Shown one piece after another: positions 45,244 to 57,200 of a DNA stretch of 64,000 nucleotides. The notes below the pieces were generated by a model. That model saw only the letters and a program-made list of their open reading frames with translations. It ran no database searches and was not told where the DNA came from. The DNA comes from Cystobasidiopsis lactophilus (Eukaryota; Basidiomycota; Agaricostilbomycetes; Agaricostilbales; Chionosphaeraceae): positions 992,001-1,056,000 of the forward strand of contig BCIO01000005.1 in NCBI GenBank assembly GCA_001599975.1, in the 5' to 3' direction. The position numbers and the translations under genes are program-made. Every line of letters starts with the position of its first letter. Position 1 is the first letter of the stretch.

Positions 45244-45423
45244 TTGGGGCCAGCTGTCACGGTCGACAAAGCGCAAGAAGCAAGTTGTTGATCTCTGCTG
45301 GCTCGCCTTTATGGTTTGGGACTGGCCACTTCTGGAGTGCGAGTTCGCATTGCGGCTAGAAATACATTTGTTGCTAGAAGAAGAGCCGGACAGGTGGTAT
45401 CGGAGAAAAGTATGTGTGCTATA

Positions 45424-47862
45424 CTATACAGGACGGCCGGATCCCATGCTAAAAGGCTGATGTTGCAGGGGTATTTGGGATTGTGAAGTGCCTATTGTAA
45501 GAGCAGAAGTTGAGCGGGAAATCCAGGTGTGATTGGGCTGAAAGGGGAGGTACCCACTGGAGAGTGGTTGAGGAATGCCATACTGATGGATCGCGGTAGT
45601 GCTGCCTGTAGGCGTGCGATCCTTTTCCCGAGGTGGAGACGTCGTTGGTGGTTCCGTGTTGCTTTCGATGATTTGCTGTGCGATTGAGCCAGCCTCGCCG
45701 TATTGGCCTGCAGTGCGGGATGGAGATTTGAAGTCCAGCCGCGCGAGATTATGAGCTTAGCACCGACCTGTCAATTTGAAGCCAATGATCTGTAATGCGA
45801 GAGCAAGCAGGTTCCGGTCTTCGTGGGTGTACGTGAAGATGGAGGCAGCCGGAGTTGGGAAAGAGGCTGACACGGACACTGCGACAGGGCCAGGAGCCAA
45901 ACGGGGCGGCACCGTGCAGATCAAGGTCGTGTCCGACCAGAATTGGGTGTGGAGGGCGTCCAGATCGCCAAACTTGACAACAACATCCGGTCGGAAATGG
46001 TGGCCGACGATGGTCACTTCGTATTGCCCAGTGCAGGGTCCATCGCTGGGTAGACTACGAGCGTTTTGGAAGAAGAGTATCAGCGGCAACACCGTAGATG
46101 GGCCAAATCAAGAAACCCACATTTTGGCAATGACCGGCACTTGTCCGATTGCTGGGGAGGTCATGGCCAGAGCAGAGTCTACAAAGGCAGAGTCAGGCGG
46201 CAGGCCGGTATCCAACAAGGACTCGGCTGAGAATGCATCGGCTAGTTGGTTGGTCAAGGAATAAGTCGAATGAGCAGGGGAAGCCATGTTATAGGGAAAG
46301 ACGGTGGAGTCCTGGAAGGCTGCCGAAGAAGGTTGGTCCTCTTGAAAGTAGTCCGACATGCGGCCGGTAGAGACCTCGAGGGGTGAGGTGGGAAGGGGCA
46401 AAGAGGGCGATTCGGGTGAGTTCCGGCGAGACCGGCCGTCCATCGGGGTCATAGAGAACAGCGAGGAGCGAGAGAGGCTGCTGCTGCGTTTCCGGCGCTC
46501 GTAAGGCTTGTCAGCACGAGATCGGCCTTTCATCTCGAGATAGCCTTCGTCAGGCACAGCGGTCGTAGACCGGGACCTGGCAAAGGTCGCGGATGGTCGT
46601 TTGGCATGCTTGCCCACAGTGGGCAGACCCAGGTCGGTCAAGGACGCCAGATCTTCGTAGCTGGTGTCGCGGGAGACGTTGGTACTTGATTCGCCCGAAT
46701 AGTGGCTGCGAGGTTTGGCCCTGGCTTTGTGGTCGTCGGTCGTAAAGATGCGTGGCGATTCGGCCGAAGCGACAGTCATGCCTGCGTGGTCCTTCAGAAC
46801 AAAGGATAGCCTGTGCCCTCCGCCCGATGAGCACGGATCGAGAAGAAAAGCACGGGCCGGGCCAACATACACAAAACCGTCCCTTTCCCTGTGATGCCGG
46901 CAATAGCACGCAATGCGGGCTGGCAGTGTGACCTCGCCGGACGTAAAGTCCAGAAACTCGGCGCTGTTGAAGAGGATGATCTTGCGCCGGTCGTAATCCA
47001 CATTGCCGCCGCTGGTTGTGTTGCTGGTGTCGGTGTCCACCTCTTCCGTTGGCCGTATGCGAGCATCCTTCTTGCGTTGCGCCCTTTTCCTCTGTTTCTT
47101 TCTGTGAGCCCAAACTGATAAGCGACAGTTAGGAAGAAGCCACGCACCTCTCGCTCGTTGCAATTTGAGCAGATGAATACCTCTCTTGGCTCCTCCGTCC
47201 GCAAGACTTTCACCTCCAAGTACAACGTCTCTTCTGCAGGCACATCAGACTTGTAGAGCCTCTTCTGTTTTCGTTTGATGGCAGAAAACGACGGCAGTTT
47301 GAGGTTCTTCCAGTTGGCCAGCTTGGACGCATAGAGCGAGGCGTTGGGCGACAGAGCACCAGAAGACGTGACGAGGTCGGCATCCGGCTTGTTTTTGACT
47401 TGCACGAGCATCAGCGTGATTTTGAACTGGGTTTCAACTCGAGTGCGGAGGCCGGCTTCGGGGATGCCAAGGACCAGGAGCTGGGCGGACCCAGCCTCGG
47501 TGCTCGATGGAGGCGAATGCTGCGACTCTGAAGAGTGCCGTCGCTCCTGGGACTCGTCGGTGGCCGACGACGAAGCGCTCGAGCCCGACACGTACGGGGC
47601 CATCTGGGCCGACGAGGTGCCCTGAAGAAAAGCCTGCGGTTGAGGGGCGTACGAATACCAGCTCTGCCAGACCCCGGGCATGCCGCTTGGCACGCTGCCT
47701 CCACCTCCTAAAGGCGATCTGCTGCGAGGGCGCAAGCAAGCAAGGACGAGACTTGTCAATAAGGTCCGACCGTTTCGAAACGGGCGGGACGCCTCACTCG
47801 CGATGGTCCATGAGCTCGTCCATGAACGTCGAGCCCTCGGGCGAGAAGCCAAGCGCACTCAT
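45424..47862 (-). CDS. SPT23/MGA2-like IPT/TIG transcription factor
   Basis: Resembles the fungal lipid-regulatory factors Spt23/Mga2. About 715 residues, six or so exons. The N-terminus MSALGFSPEGSTFMDELMDH-RD is followed by GMPGVWQSWYSYAPQPQAF, VLGIPEAGLRTRVETQFKIT, FICSNCNERE-, basic RKKDARIRP, IILFNSAEFLDFTSGEVTLP-ARIACYCRHHRE and FVYVGPARAFLL, all motifs of that family's DNA-binding-like N-terminal region. A long Ser-rich linker leads to an IPT/TIG immunoglobulin-like domain, YEVTIVGHHFRPDVVVKFGD-LDALHTQFWSDTTLICTVPP. The protein then ends about 90 residues later. Ankyrin repeats and a C-terminal membrane anchor, usual in Spt23/Mga2, are not found, so it may be constitutively soluble or a different IPT protein. 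Confidence 0.8.
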
Positions 47863-48503
47863 TGCGAAGGCTGCTGCTCGACAGGCTGTTGTGGACAGGT
47901 CCAAATGACGACGGCTCGAGCTGCCTCCCCGCACTCGAAATAACGTGGGACGAGCGGCAGGCGCCTTTACGCGAGCGAGCAGCGGCGAGCAGTCAGATTG
48001 CTTGACTCATGTATTGTCAGCAAAGAAAGGTGAAGCGGGGCGTATGGAAGGCGGATGGTCGTGCGTACAAAGACAAGCGGGATCAAAGGCGACTTTTTCA
48101 ACTTTGATGATGCAGGGTGCAGGGGCAAGCAGTGCTCTTCAATTGTCCCTCTGAACAGTGAGTGCGCGCACGTCTTGGCCCTGGGCGAGGTTATCTAGCG
48201 TGTATATTGCACAAGGCGCGCTTGCCAGCCAACCGAAGGCGATTCAACGTGAAAGGTCTCACTGCGGATTCGATCGACCCTGCAGGCCGGCGAAGCTTGT
48301 GCGTGGAAGTGTCCGCAGATGAGATTGCGAGAGATAAGGCTGCAGTTGCCATATTGAGTTGCTTTCCCCTAGTCGTTAGAGGGAGGCAGAGGGAAAAACG
48401 TACAGGGATGGCCGTCGGTCCTGCCAGAGCCTCGTTCCCTTTGTTGACCTGAGATTCTGAGAGATGCGGTTGTCCTCCTCACCCTTCAACTGCGGTCAAC
48501 GAC
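47863..48503. other. divergent promoter region
   Basis: 641 bases between the IPT/TIG gene (minus) and the small coiled-coil gene (plus). Open frames here overlap and lack motifs. Confidence 0.4.
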
Positions 48504-49064
48504 ATGCCCAGTCACCATCATCACCACAACCGCGGCCACCAGGGACACGAGGGCTCGCCAGAGCTCCTGCCCGATGGGGTCGTCCGTCCGTGACGCTTTC
48601 GTTCTTCCTGGTGGGCGAGAAAAGACCTGACTAGAAAGACCAGAATTATCGGCCGCCACCGAAGCGGCATTTGAAGAGCTCACTGACGAAATGGTGGCCG
48701 GTGAGCGGGGGAGATTGCCAAGCCAAGCGGCCGGAAGCTGATTGTCGAGTCTTGCAGCCCGCAGCGACATCCATGCCAAAAGACTCTCCTTACAGGACCT
48801 CCGCGATCGCATCACCGAAGAGCTGAAGCAGGAGCCCATCCCAGACGAAGAGAAGGAGCTCGAGGACAAGGAGATTCGCCTGAGCAAGGAGGTGGACGAC
48901 GAGATGGACGCCTTGAACGGCCTCGGCAAGAAGCGCGACAAGCTGATGCACGGTGAGACGCTTTGGACCTTGCCATCGACATCTGAGGGCTGAAACCACC
49001 AGCAGACGCCACCGGGTTCCAGACGCAGGGGACCAAGGGCCGTGAAATCTTCACTGAGCTCTAG
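48504..49064 (+). CDS. small coiled-coil protein
   Basis: Not recognised. Four exons, about 125 residues. MPSHHHHNRGHQGHEGSPEL starts with a natural His cluster. The middle exon reads LSAATEAAFEELTDEMVAA, then RSDIHAKRLSLQDLRDRITE-ELKQEPIPDEEKELEDKEIR-LSKEVDDEMDALNGLGKKRD, a strong heptad coiled coil. The end is DATGFQTQGTKGREIFTEL. Size and coil suggest a subunit of a kinetochore, BLOC or similar complex, but none was identified. Intron 1 boundaries are ambiguous by a few bases. Confidence 0.65.
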
Positions 49065-50372
49065 CCAGCTCATTGTACCATGTCATTTGAGCCGTCTGGA
49101 ATAGAAGTTTCGTTGACCGCAGCAGTTTAAGGCATCATCTCGGGCGCCAGACCCAGACCAGCGAGTGTCATGACAAATTTTGGGCGCCTCTTGTTCCTTC
49201 CGAACGCATCCTAGAAGTGCTGGTTTAGTGGTCTAATGGGGGTACTGGAAGTCCAATGTACTTGTCGAGCCTAGAGGGGTCCGTCTCCAAATGTGCGACT
49301 CGGCGAAGTACAATAGAAGGACGGTCGCAGGGGCAGAACCTCGGCTTCCTTCGTGGGGCAGCACCTCACTGTGATTGTGACAGTAGTGGATTCCGCACCC
49401 GAGTCTGGGCGCGCTTGGCAAGTCCGCACTGGCAGCCAAAAGTCTTCGCAGGCGAAGCTGCGAGCGTCCCTATGTATCGAATTCAGAGAGTACAGATGGG
49501 CATCGTGGTGGTCGTGGGTGTCCGCTTCGAGACCTTAAGCAGTCAATTTGAAGCTGGTCAGAAATACGAAAGCGAACAGGAGCAAGAGAGGTGTTTCGGA
49601 AACGACCGCCCACTGCTTTTGCCACCCTACTTCCTCGTTGGCGTGGCTCCTGACAGTCAGTTGTCTGCATGAAGTTCCTGTATTGTTGCATGGAGCATGG
49701 AGGCAACGAGCCCAATGACGGCCGAGACTGTGCGATTTGCCTGCGTCGGAGTCACCGCAACCCGCGCCGCAATGTGACTGTAGACGGTTCGAATTGTTGC
49801 CTGCCTCATAGCTTCCATGTTACCTGGAGAAGACTGCCTACACTGTCTAGGCAGTGATGTGGGATTCCAATTTTCGCCCTCCCAGTTCTGCCCAGTTCTG
49901 GCCGACTGTCGCCTGGCCTCGCCATTACGCTCTCTGGCATCTCCCTGATTTTTTCGCGCGTGGGACCTCCTACGTCTCTCTAACGGGCGTGTTAGTAAGC
50001 CATTGGTACAATGGGTTTCAGGAAGGCTGTTTCTCGGCGACACTAGCCGTTCTTTCGGCTGCCAAGAAGCGGTCATGAGCCTGTTGTCGCGCAGTCTCAA
50101 ACGTCGGTCCCATCGGCGTGTCCTGCATATTTCGAGGTCTAGAAGAGTAGTATCAACGGGCCTGTTTCAGTGGCCACGTATGCCTTCTGGAGTCTAGGTC
50201 GAACCCGTTTCACGCCTGGGGGGGCCTCGACGTCCGCAGTATCTTCTTAGAAGACACAAAATCATGCGCACAAAAAGCTCAAGGAGGCGAGGTCGGCTGA
50301 ATAAGTATTAAAAGAGGCGATTTCAAGGTCTGTTCTTCAACACCACCTTCCAGACTACTCGGAACAACGAAT
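49065..50372. other. long intergenic stretch, no supported gene
   Basis: 1308 bases. A minus-strand open frame at 49657-50100 has a fair C-terminal part (ARVAVTPTQANRTVSAVIGL) but a low-complexity start and no motif. A sequence near 49220 resembles the tRNA A box, yet no B box follows at tRNA distance. The end carries the promoter of the gene at 50373. Confidence 0.4.
50306..50313 (+). promoter_or_regulatory. TATA-like element
   Basis: TATTAAAA lies 67 bases upstream of the start codon of the gene at 50373, followed by a pyrimidine/adenine-rich leader with CTTCAACACCACC before the ATG. Distance and sequence suit a TATA box; most other genes in this window lack one. Confidence 0.45.
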
Positions 50373-50942
50373 ATGGCTTCCTCTAGCACTCCCGACTATG
50401 ACATTTCTTCCTTCATGGAAGATATGAATACCTTTGCCACTGTTAACGCAGCCGACTTTGCCTTGAACGAATTTGTTACAGCTTCAGAGCGTCGCGGCAT
50501 CACAGACGAAGTCAGTAGCTTCGCAAGCTGGTATCATCATCTGAAAACCAGTTTGGATTCGGCTGCCACCCATCTTGCACAGTACGGTGCCTACCTGTCC
50601 CACGAACCGCATGGTATGTGCACTTTACCCAGGACTGACATCCAGGTATTTGATTTTCGCTGGCCAGACGCGGTTTCTGCTGGATACAAAATCGGCGCTC
50701 TGGAAGCCAAGATCGCATGGTTGAAAATTGCTCAGCAAATGAATGAACTGGCTGGCAAGATTCTTGGCCGAGTAGCCAAAGTTGGTGAACGCATTAACGC
50801 TACCCGCTGGACGCAGACAACCACTGGTAGCTACGTTGTGCGCCAGACTTTATCGGTCAATAGCCGTAGGCGTGAGCACGAGGTAGAGATGCGAGGCTTG
50901 CAAGGTCAAGTCAGAACCCTGGAGCAGAAGTGGAAGCTTTGA
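50373..50942 (+). CDS. small helical protein, unknown
   Basis: Not recognised. 189 residues as an uninterrupted frame. It starts MASSSTPDYDISSFMEDMNT and continues with amphipathic helices: VTASERRGITDEVSSFASWY, LDSAATHLAQYGAYL, GYKIGALEAKIAWLKIAQQM, ILGRVAKVGERINATRW and HEVEMRGLQGQVRTLEQKW, a coiled-coil C-terminus. Bases 50614-50670 form a consensus 57-nt intron (GTATGT, branch-like CTGAC, CAG) whose length is a multiple of three; splicing it would remove 19 residues (GMCTLPRTDIQVFDFRWP region) and keep frame. No signal peptide. AT-richer codons than its neighbours and its own TATA box. Confidence 0.65.
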   Translation: MASSSTPDYDISSFMEDMNTFATVNAADFALNEFVTASERRGITDEVSSFASWYHHLKTSLDSAATHLAQYGAYLSHEPHGMCTLPRTDIQVFDFRWPDAVSAGYKIGALEAKIAWLKIAQQMNELAGKILGRVAKVGERINATRWTQTTTGSYVVRQTLSVNSRRREHEVEMRGLQGQVRTLEQKWKL

Positions 50943-51280
50943 AGCAGATCTTACAGTCCTCTCTTCGTATGCGCAATAGAATCCTTTGCATTTACCATTC
51001 CATGCCCTTCCGTTCTACTGTGTTCTTACCGCTGGTCGGCCATTGCTCGCCTTTGCCAGCAATTGCCACTCAGTGGCAACTGCGAAGATCACGTTTTCCC
51101 CCACCTCACACCTCCCTCCTCGGTCTTTGGATTCGTACTTCCATCTCGACAGCTTAGAAGCCCCTTTGATAGTCTCTAGACATCACTGGCTTGCGACTGC
51201 TCTTTCCCCAAACCGAGATTTTCGCTCGCTTTGCCTACATTCCACTTCGGGTTGCCAAAATCTGTCAACTTGTCAAAAGA
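50943..51280. other. intergenic, promoter of downstream gene
   Basis: 338 bases. A C/T-rich segment at about 51090-51130 precedes the start of the SDR gene. No gene seen. Confidence 0.4.
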
Positions 51281-52523
51281 TGGCCTCAACACTAGACCTC
51301 GTAGGCATTGCCTTCGTCACAGGAGCTGGCAGTGGCATCGGCGAGAACATCTGCAAGGCCTTTGCCCGGGAGGGCGTCAAGGGGATCGTCTTGGCAGATT
51401 TCAGCGAGGCGGGCATGCAAAGGGTCTCAGAAGAGTTGAAGGCTTTGGCCACCAACCCAGAGTTCAAGACTCACTGCGTCAAAGTTGATGTTTCTAAGCA
51501 AGAGGAGTGCCAAAATGCCGTGGCGGAGGCCGTCAAAGCGTTTGGGAGAATCGATGTGCGTTCTGGAGCTCGAACGCGCCAGCCCTTGCTGACAGAGGGG
51601 GGCGACAGTATGCTGTAAACTGCGCGTATGTCCTGTGCTTAAGGTACTCTTGGAAGCCGAGGTAACATCGGGAACACACCAGGGGCATAACTCGGCCTCG
51701 CCGCAAGATTCACGAGTACGATCAAGCCAACTACGATGTGAGCGAGCCTTGCCCTCTTGATAGCAGCTGATCCTCATCATGTTTGAAACAGGCGGTCATC
51801 AACGTGAACCAGCACGGCGTCTTCTTCTCCCTCCAGGCGGAAGTGCAGCAGATGCTGAAGCAAGAGCCCACGGCCTCGGCCTACCACCAAAGTCTGAAAC
51901 TAGCAGGCGAGAGAGGATCCATCGTCAACATTGGGTCTATATGTGGCCTGAACGGCGTTTCTGGCGTGAGTCGTGCCCTGCTACAAAAGTAAACGGTCTC
52001 TCATCTTGGGCAGGCCTGCGCATATGTCCCTGGTACCTGGCTCCCTTCTCCCTTCCAGAATCAAGCTGAAGGGCAATGATAACAGCTAAGCACGCTGTTG
52101 TCGGTCTGACCAAGACCGCGGCCGCCGAATATGCAGCCGACAACATCCGCGTCAACTGCATCTGCCCTGGCTTCATCATGTTGGTCTTGGCCACTCATGC
52201 CACTGGTCATTGCTAAATTTTCAAACAAGGACGCCATTGATGAAAACGCCGGAGCAATTTGCCGCTGTGAGTCGCTGAGCGTGGCGTTCGACCGCGCGCC
52301 CTCATCTGATTTTCCCGAGCAGCTGGAGAAGATCGCCGACCTATACACCCCTGCTAAGCGTGTGGGCTACCCGGAAGAGATTGCCAACGCTGTGATGTTC
52401 CAGTCGTCGCCCCGCGCGTCTTGTAAGCTGTCGTTTCGTCAGATCTGACCTCTGATCGCTCAATTCTCTTCAGTCGTTCATGGCGCTGCATGGACAGTAG
52501 ATGGGGGCTATACCTCAATCTAG
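51281..52523 (+). CDS. short-chain dehydrogenase/reductase
   Basis: Classical NAD(P)-dependent SDR of about 295 residues in six or seven exons. Motifs: GIAFVTGAGSGIGENICKAF (TGxxxGxG), KGIVLADFSEAGM (acidic residue typical of NAD preference), HCVKVDVSK, YAVNCAGITRP (NAG motif), RGSIVNIGSICGLNGVSG (Ser), then after splicing ACAYVPAKHAVVGLTKTAAA (catalytic Tyr and Lys in YxxxK), IRVNCICPGFI, and the C-terminus VGYPEEIANAVMFQSSPRAS-FVHGAAWTVDGGYTSI. Exon joins at about 51558, 51627, 51738, 51965, 52031 and 52430. The Pro in YVPAK is unusual for the family but the Tyr and Lys are kept. Substrate unknown. Confidence 0.88.
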
Positions 52524-52833
52524 AAGCGCATTGGGAAGGGGTCTGGAGTGCACTGAGCAAGCCGCAGGGCCTCAAAATTGCATTTTATTTCACGCCTTGA
52601 GGGTTTCTCGCCCGTCTCTCGCCTTCCCAGAGATCATCGGACCGCAGATTCTCTTGATAACTCCCATGTGGATCTGTAGCAAATGTGGAATGCCAACACT
52701 GAGGTCGCGGATTTTGCCACTTGCCCTGGCGGACTCGAGCCTGGTTCTTTCGCTCCGACCATCCTTTCCTTCGCTGGCGCGCACCCTACGTGCTCTTTAT
52801 CCCTCTGTGCAAGGTTTTCGTAGCTACACCTGC
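52524..52833. other. spacer; possible longer N-terminus of next gene
   Basis: 310 bases. An in-frame-looking ATG at 52666 begins an open frame with a zinc-ribbon-like MWICSKCGMPTLRSR start and then a Leu/Arg-rich run that could be a mitochondrial leader for the nucleotidase; the shorter start at 52834 is used because it matches family length. Confidence 0.35.
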
Positions 52834-54128
52834 ATGGCTACCCAAGGCCAGCCCCGAACACCGCGATCCTCGCACTGGACGCCATTGAACGAGGACCCGT
52901 TCCCGGATGGACATGACGCGAAAGCTCTCATCTACTTCGACATCGACAACTGCCTATACTCATCAAAATGCGGAGTGTCTGCGCATATGGGCGTGCTGAT
53001 AAGAGGTGGGCCAGCGCTGAGACTCGCGCGCAATCTGCCGTTGACACCACCGGCATCAGACTATTTCGAGAAGCATTCGGGTCTTAACAGAGAGGAGGCC
53101 GTGCGTGCCTTTGTTTCTACCATTGTATTCGCCCTGACACGAGCCACAGGAGAAACTACACAACGAATGTGCGGGAGCTGCATACTTCTCTCTCACACCG
53201 CCGAACTCAGTGTCGCGCCTCTTTTACAGACTTCAGGTGAGATTGCATGCTCCCTGGCATGTTTTATTCTACTGAGCTCGTTTGTATCCCAGGCAATACT
53301 CCCTGTCCATTCGAGGCCTCATAGCGCATCACAAGGTTTGCACTCCACACTCGACGAGTATATCCACTGACGAAGGCTCTCCAGATTGACCCTCTAGACT
53401 ACGATGCTAGTGTGGACCAAGCTCTACCGCGTGAGCCACAGCAGTCGCAGCCTCCGATTGTGCTGAACTCTCGCTATTTTTACAGTCGAGGAGCTCCTCA
53501 AGCCAGACGCCAACACTCGCCATCTCCTAGAGTCTCTAGATCGACGAAAAGTGCGACTTCTGGCCCTCACCAATGCGTATAAGCATGTAAGTCCAACTTT
53601 CGAGCTTGAAAATGTGCACCAGACTCACAATTTACAGCATGCTCTTCGGGTCCTGCGGATTTTGCAACTTGAAGACATCTTTGAGGGGGTCGTGAGCTGC
53701 GACTACTGTGCAGAAAAGTGCGTATACTTCCTATGGTCCTTGGACTGGCCTCAACGTCGGATTGGGGCAGCTTTGCATGCGTCAGTTCCCTGCTGGATTT
53801 GGATGGCACAGGCTGATTCGCAGGTCACCCTGCAGAAGCCCGAAGTCGAGTTCTTCGAGGAGTGGGTTCTCTAAACGAATGCCGAGCGCCAATGTTTGAC
53901 AGACCTCCCAGGGCCTTGATCCACGCCAAGGCGCCACCGAATCCAATAGTGTTTTTCGTCGACGACTCGCCCATGAACGTCCGCGGCGCGATCAAGTTTG
54001 GCTGGACCAACAGCGTACTGTTCTTCGAGAAAGACACGGAGCAAAGCAGCGCCAACGTTGCAGACATCTCAAGGGTGGCGCGCAGATTAGACGACCTGCG
54101 CACGTTTTGGCCAGAAGTGTTTGCTTAG
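52834..54128 (+). CDS. SDT1: pyrimidine 5'-nucleotidase-like HAD phosphatase
   Basis: HAD-superfamily phosphatase that dephosphorylates pyrimidine nucleoside monophosphates in yeast Sdt1. Motif I is ALIYFDIDNCLYSSKCG with the two catalytic Asp; then the cap (DYFEKHSGLNREEA, YSLSIRGLIAHHK, IDPLDYDASVDQALP, LEELLKPDANTRHLLESLDR), motif II VRLLALTNAYKH with the conserved Thr, ALRVLRILQLEDIFEGVVSC-DYC, motif III Lys in KPEVEFFEEA, and motif IV NPIVFFVDDSPMNVRGAIKF. About 285 residues in seven or so exons with small introns. The C-terminus is RLDDLRTFWPEVFA. Convergent with SSD1, 139 bp between stops. Confidence 0.88.
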
Positions 54129-54267
54129 ACGCTGTTTATCTTTACGACACCATCTAGAGCTACATTGTGAATTGAATCGAACGATGCATGCGGGGTTCCT
54201 CTTTTTTACAGTTCTTGTATTCCTTGGCCCGGTTGGGCTTTCGTCATTCCTCCAAGATCCCTCCTCT

Positions 54268-57200
54268 CTACACCTTTTGGAAGGGGTTCAAGCTGAGCAC
54301 CTGCATTGGGAGATCAGCCTTCTGGTGACGACACCCAAAGCTGGTAGGCAGAACACACCTTAAGAACAGGAGGGGATTTGCTCAAGTCCGCCGTGATGAT
54401 GACTGGAACGGTCTGCAGCTCCTTGACCGTCTGGACGTGGTGGCCATTCTTGGTGACCTCGATGCCTTCGAATTTGGGCTCCAGCTTCTCGGCCGACTTG
54501 GCGGCCTGCTTGGACTTGGCGAGCAAAGCGTCCTCGTGTTGGCCATTGGCGGCCGAAGTCTCCTCGTCGTCGAACAGCGCCGACTCGTCGTTCGCTTGGT
54601 TGTCAGAGCTTCCCATGAGCTTGGCGTGGCGCTCGGCGTTCTGCTTGACGAGCTGCAAGTGCGCGTCGCCAGAGTGCTCCGCAAGCCATTTGACCACATT
54701 GACACCCTTCTTCCAGTAGATGGCAAGCGAGTTGGTGTGCTCGTCGTAGACATGGTTCTGTTTGCTCTAGAATAAGCGAAAGCTAGGAAGATCAGTAAAA
54801 AACAGGCCTACCTCGATGGGCATTTGCTCCACATGGACGCGCTTCTCGATGCCAAAGTCTTTCACAACGACGTCGAAGGCCTCGTCCAAGACGCCAATAA
54901 CCTGAGCAGGTCGGATGACGGGGCCATACTGCGTGGTCAGGCGATGGATGAGGACGCAGAGGTAGAGATGCTGCGAGTGGTCGGCCGCGATTTTGGCCGC
55001 CTCCTTCTTCGAGTTACACTGCTGGGCGACCTGCGAGATGGCCTCGGTGTCCAAGCTGACTTTGGTTTCCGCGGCTGAAATCAAAGTCAGCAATGAGCCG
55101 AAACAAGGAGCACGTCAACTCACCACCAACGAGGATGGCTTCCAATTGGCGATGCACCATAATGTCAGCGTAGCGCCGGATGGGCGAGGTGAAGTGCGTA
55201 TAGAGCGGGACGTTCAAAGCGTAGTGGTGGTATTTGGCGATGTCGAGCATGCCAGAGCAGAAGTATTTGGCGCTGCGCATCGCCTTCGTGACGAGCATCT
55301 GCAAAGGCAGGCTCGCTTGCGGCGCCTTGTCTTTGAGGTCGTTAAAGGCAAGTTGGATGGTGCCTGGGGTCGAGACGTCAACTTCGTAGCCGAGGCGCTT
55401 AGAGCGGCCGGCAAAGGCGTCCTGGAAACGATATTCATCAGCTTCTGACAAAATTTTCGGCTCAGGCCCGCTCACCAATCTGCGGTCAATGGGCTCCTCA
55501 TGGCGGCGCAGCAAGGCTTGCTCGGGCAAGCCAGCAGCGATGCGTTGCGCAACGGTGATATTGGCCAACAGCATGAACTGAGCACCAGGGCATCAGCGTC
55601 AAACATGCGCAATCAAAGGGAAAGAGCTCCACCTCTTCAATGAGCGACTGTGCCTCGTTTTGTTCATTAACGTGGCAGTCCGTGGGGAAACCGTTCTCGT
55701 CCAAGTCGAAGGAAAGCTTGATGTTGTTGATCTTGAGGGCGCCGTTCTGGAAGCGGGCCGTTTTGAGTTGTCTTGCGATGGCCTGCGCGAAGCAATATGA
55801 CCATCAGCATTCTGTATTCCTTTTGAAAAAGTCCCACACGCACAGCGAGGTCTTGGATGTCGTGGACGACACCTTCGTCGGTCTGGTCATTGGCAATGGT
55901 GGCGTCCAAGCTGCCGCCAGAGATGACCTGCTGGACCTGGTCGTAGGACAGCTGGGCGCAGGACTTGATGATGGTCTTGCCGGCCCAAGTGCTCAAGATG
56001 CGGGCCTCGGGCGAGACGGTGAAGATGATCGAGAAGGCCAGCTTGTCCTCGTCGGGCAGCAAGGAGCAGAGCTCGACCAAGGCGCTGGGCAGCATGTGGA
56101 CGGCCTTTTGGACGAGGTAGACGGTGGTGCCGCGCTTGCGGGCCTCGCGGTCGAGAGCTGCGTTGACCTTGACAAAGTAGGAGACGTCAGCGATGTGCAC
56201 GCCAATCTCGTAGTTGCCGCCGTCCAAGCGGGTGATGGACAGGGCGTCGTCCAGGTCCTTAGCGGTGCTGGGATCGATGGTGAACAGGCGGGTGTCGCGC
56301 ATGTCGCGGCGCACCTCGTACTCGCGTGGCGGGATGGAGTAAGGGATGGGCGGCAAGCACTTGAGGACGGTCTCGTTGAACTCGGCGGTGCTGAAGTTGC
56401 AGTCCTTGAGCAACGCCGACGTCTCGGTGTCAATGTCGCCGATGGGGCCAATCTCCTCGACCAATGTGCCGAACGGGTGCAGCGAGGTAATGGGCCAGCC
56501 TGTTTGCATTTGGCCACAATCTTCAGAAACCAATACTTGTGCAAGAGGGAGAAGGGCACGAACGTTTGATGCAAGCGCAGAACAAGCGGTTAGCATACTT
56601 GTCCGGGTTTTCGACAAAGTCGACCGGCGCCTCGTTGACCGGGATGGCCAGCAAGGGGACACTGTAACAAGAACCGACCCAATTCAATCGAGTGCCTCTT
56701 GAATGTAGGCACCGGCTTCAAACTCACCGCTTGTCAACGGGGCGGAGCCAAACGATGCGGACTTGCTGCTGCTCCTGGGGCTTGTTGGACACTCGGAGGT
56801 CGACGCCCTCGCGCTCTCTGCGCTCGGCTTCCTGCTTCTCCTTAGTGGCGGCGCTCGAGGGGCGCAAGACACCCAATGTGCCGGCAAAAAGCTGGCCAGG
56901 GGTGCGGTGAACGACGCCAACGACGTGGCCGGCGTACTGAGGGCGAACGTCGTCCGAGGGGCCGAGGTCGTCCAGGTCGTCGAACAAGGTCATGCCTTGG
57001 CCCTCAACCTCGACGTCATCGTTCTTCTTGTCCTGCTTGCGCAAGTAGGCGGCGGACGAGACCGAGGCCGAGTTGCGCGGGTCGTAGGAAGCGATCTCCT
57101 CCTTCTTGCGCTTCTTCTCCTCCTTCTCCTTCTTGGTGCCCCAGACTGTTTGTCATAATTCAAACAGAGCGTGAGCAATTGCAAATATCTTGAAGGGTTG

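Noticed and set aside
49210-49260. tRNA gene near 49220
   Set aside because: An A-box-like TGGTTTAGTGG is present, but no B box follows at the right distance and no cloverleaf can be folded.
49780-49820. B-box-like GGTTCGAAT
   Set aside because: T-arm stem does not pair and no A box precedes it.
49657-50100. minus-strand 147-codon frame
   Set aside because: Arg/Gln-rich, no domain, no splice partners; kept only as a possibility.
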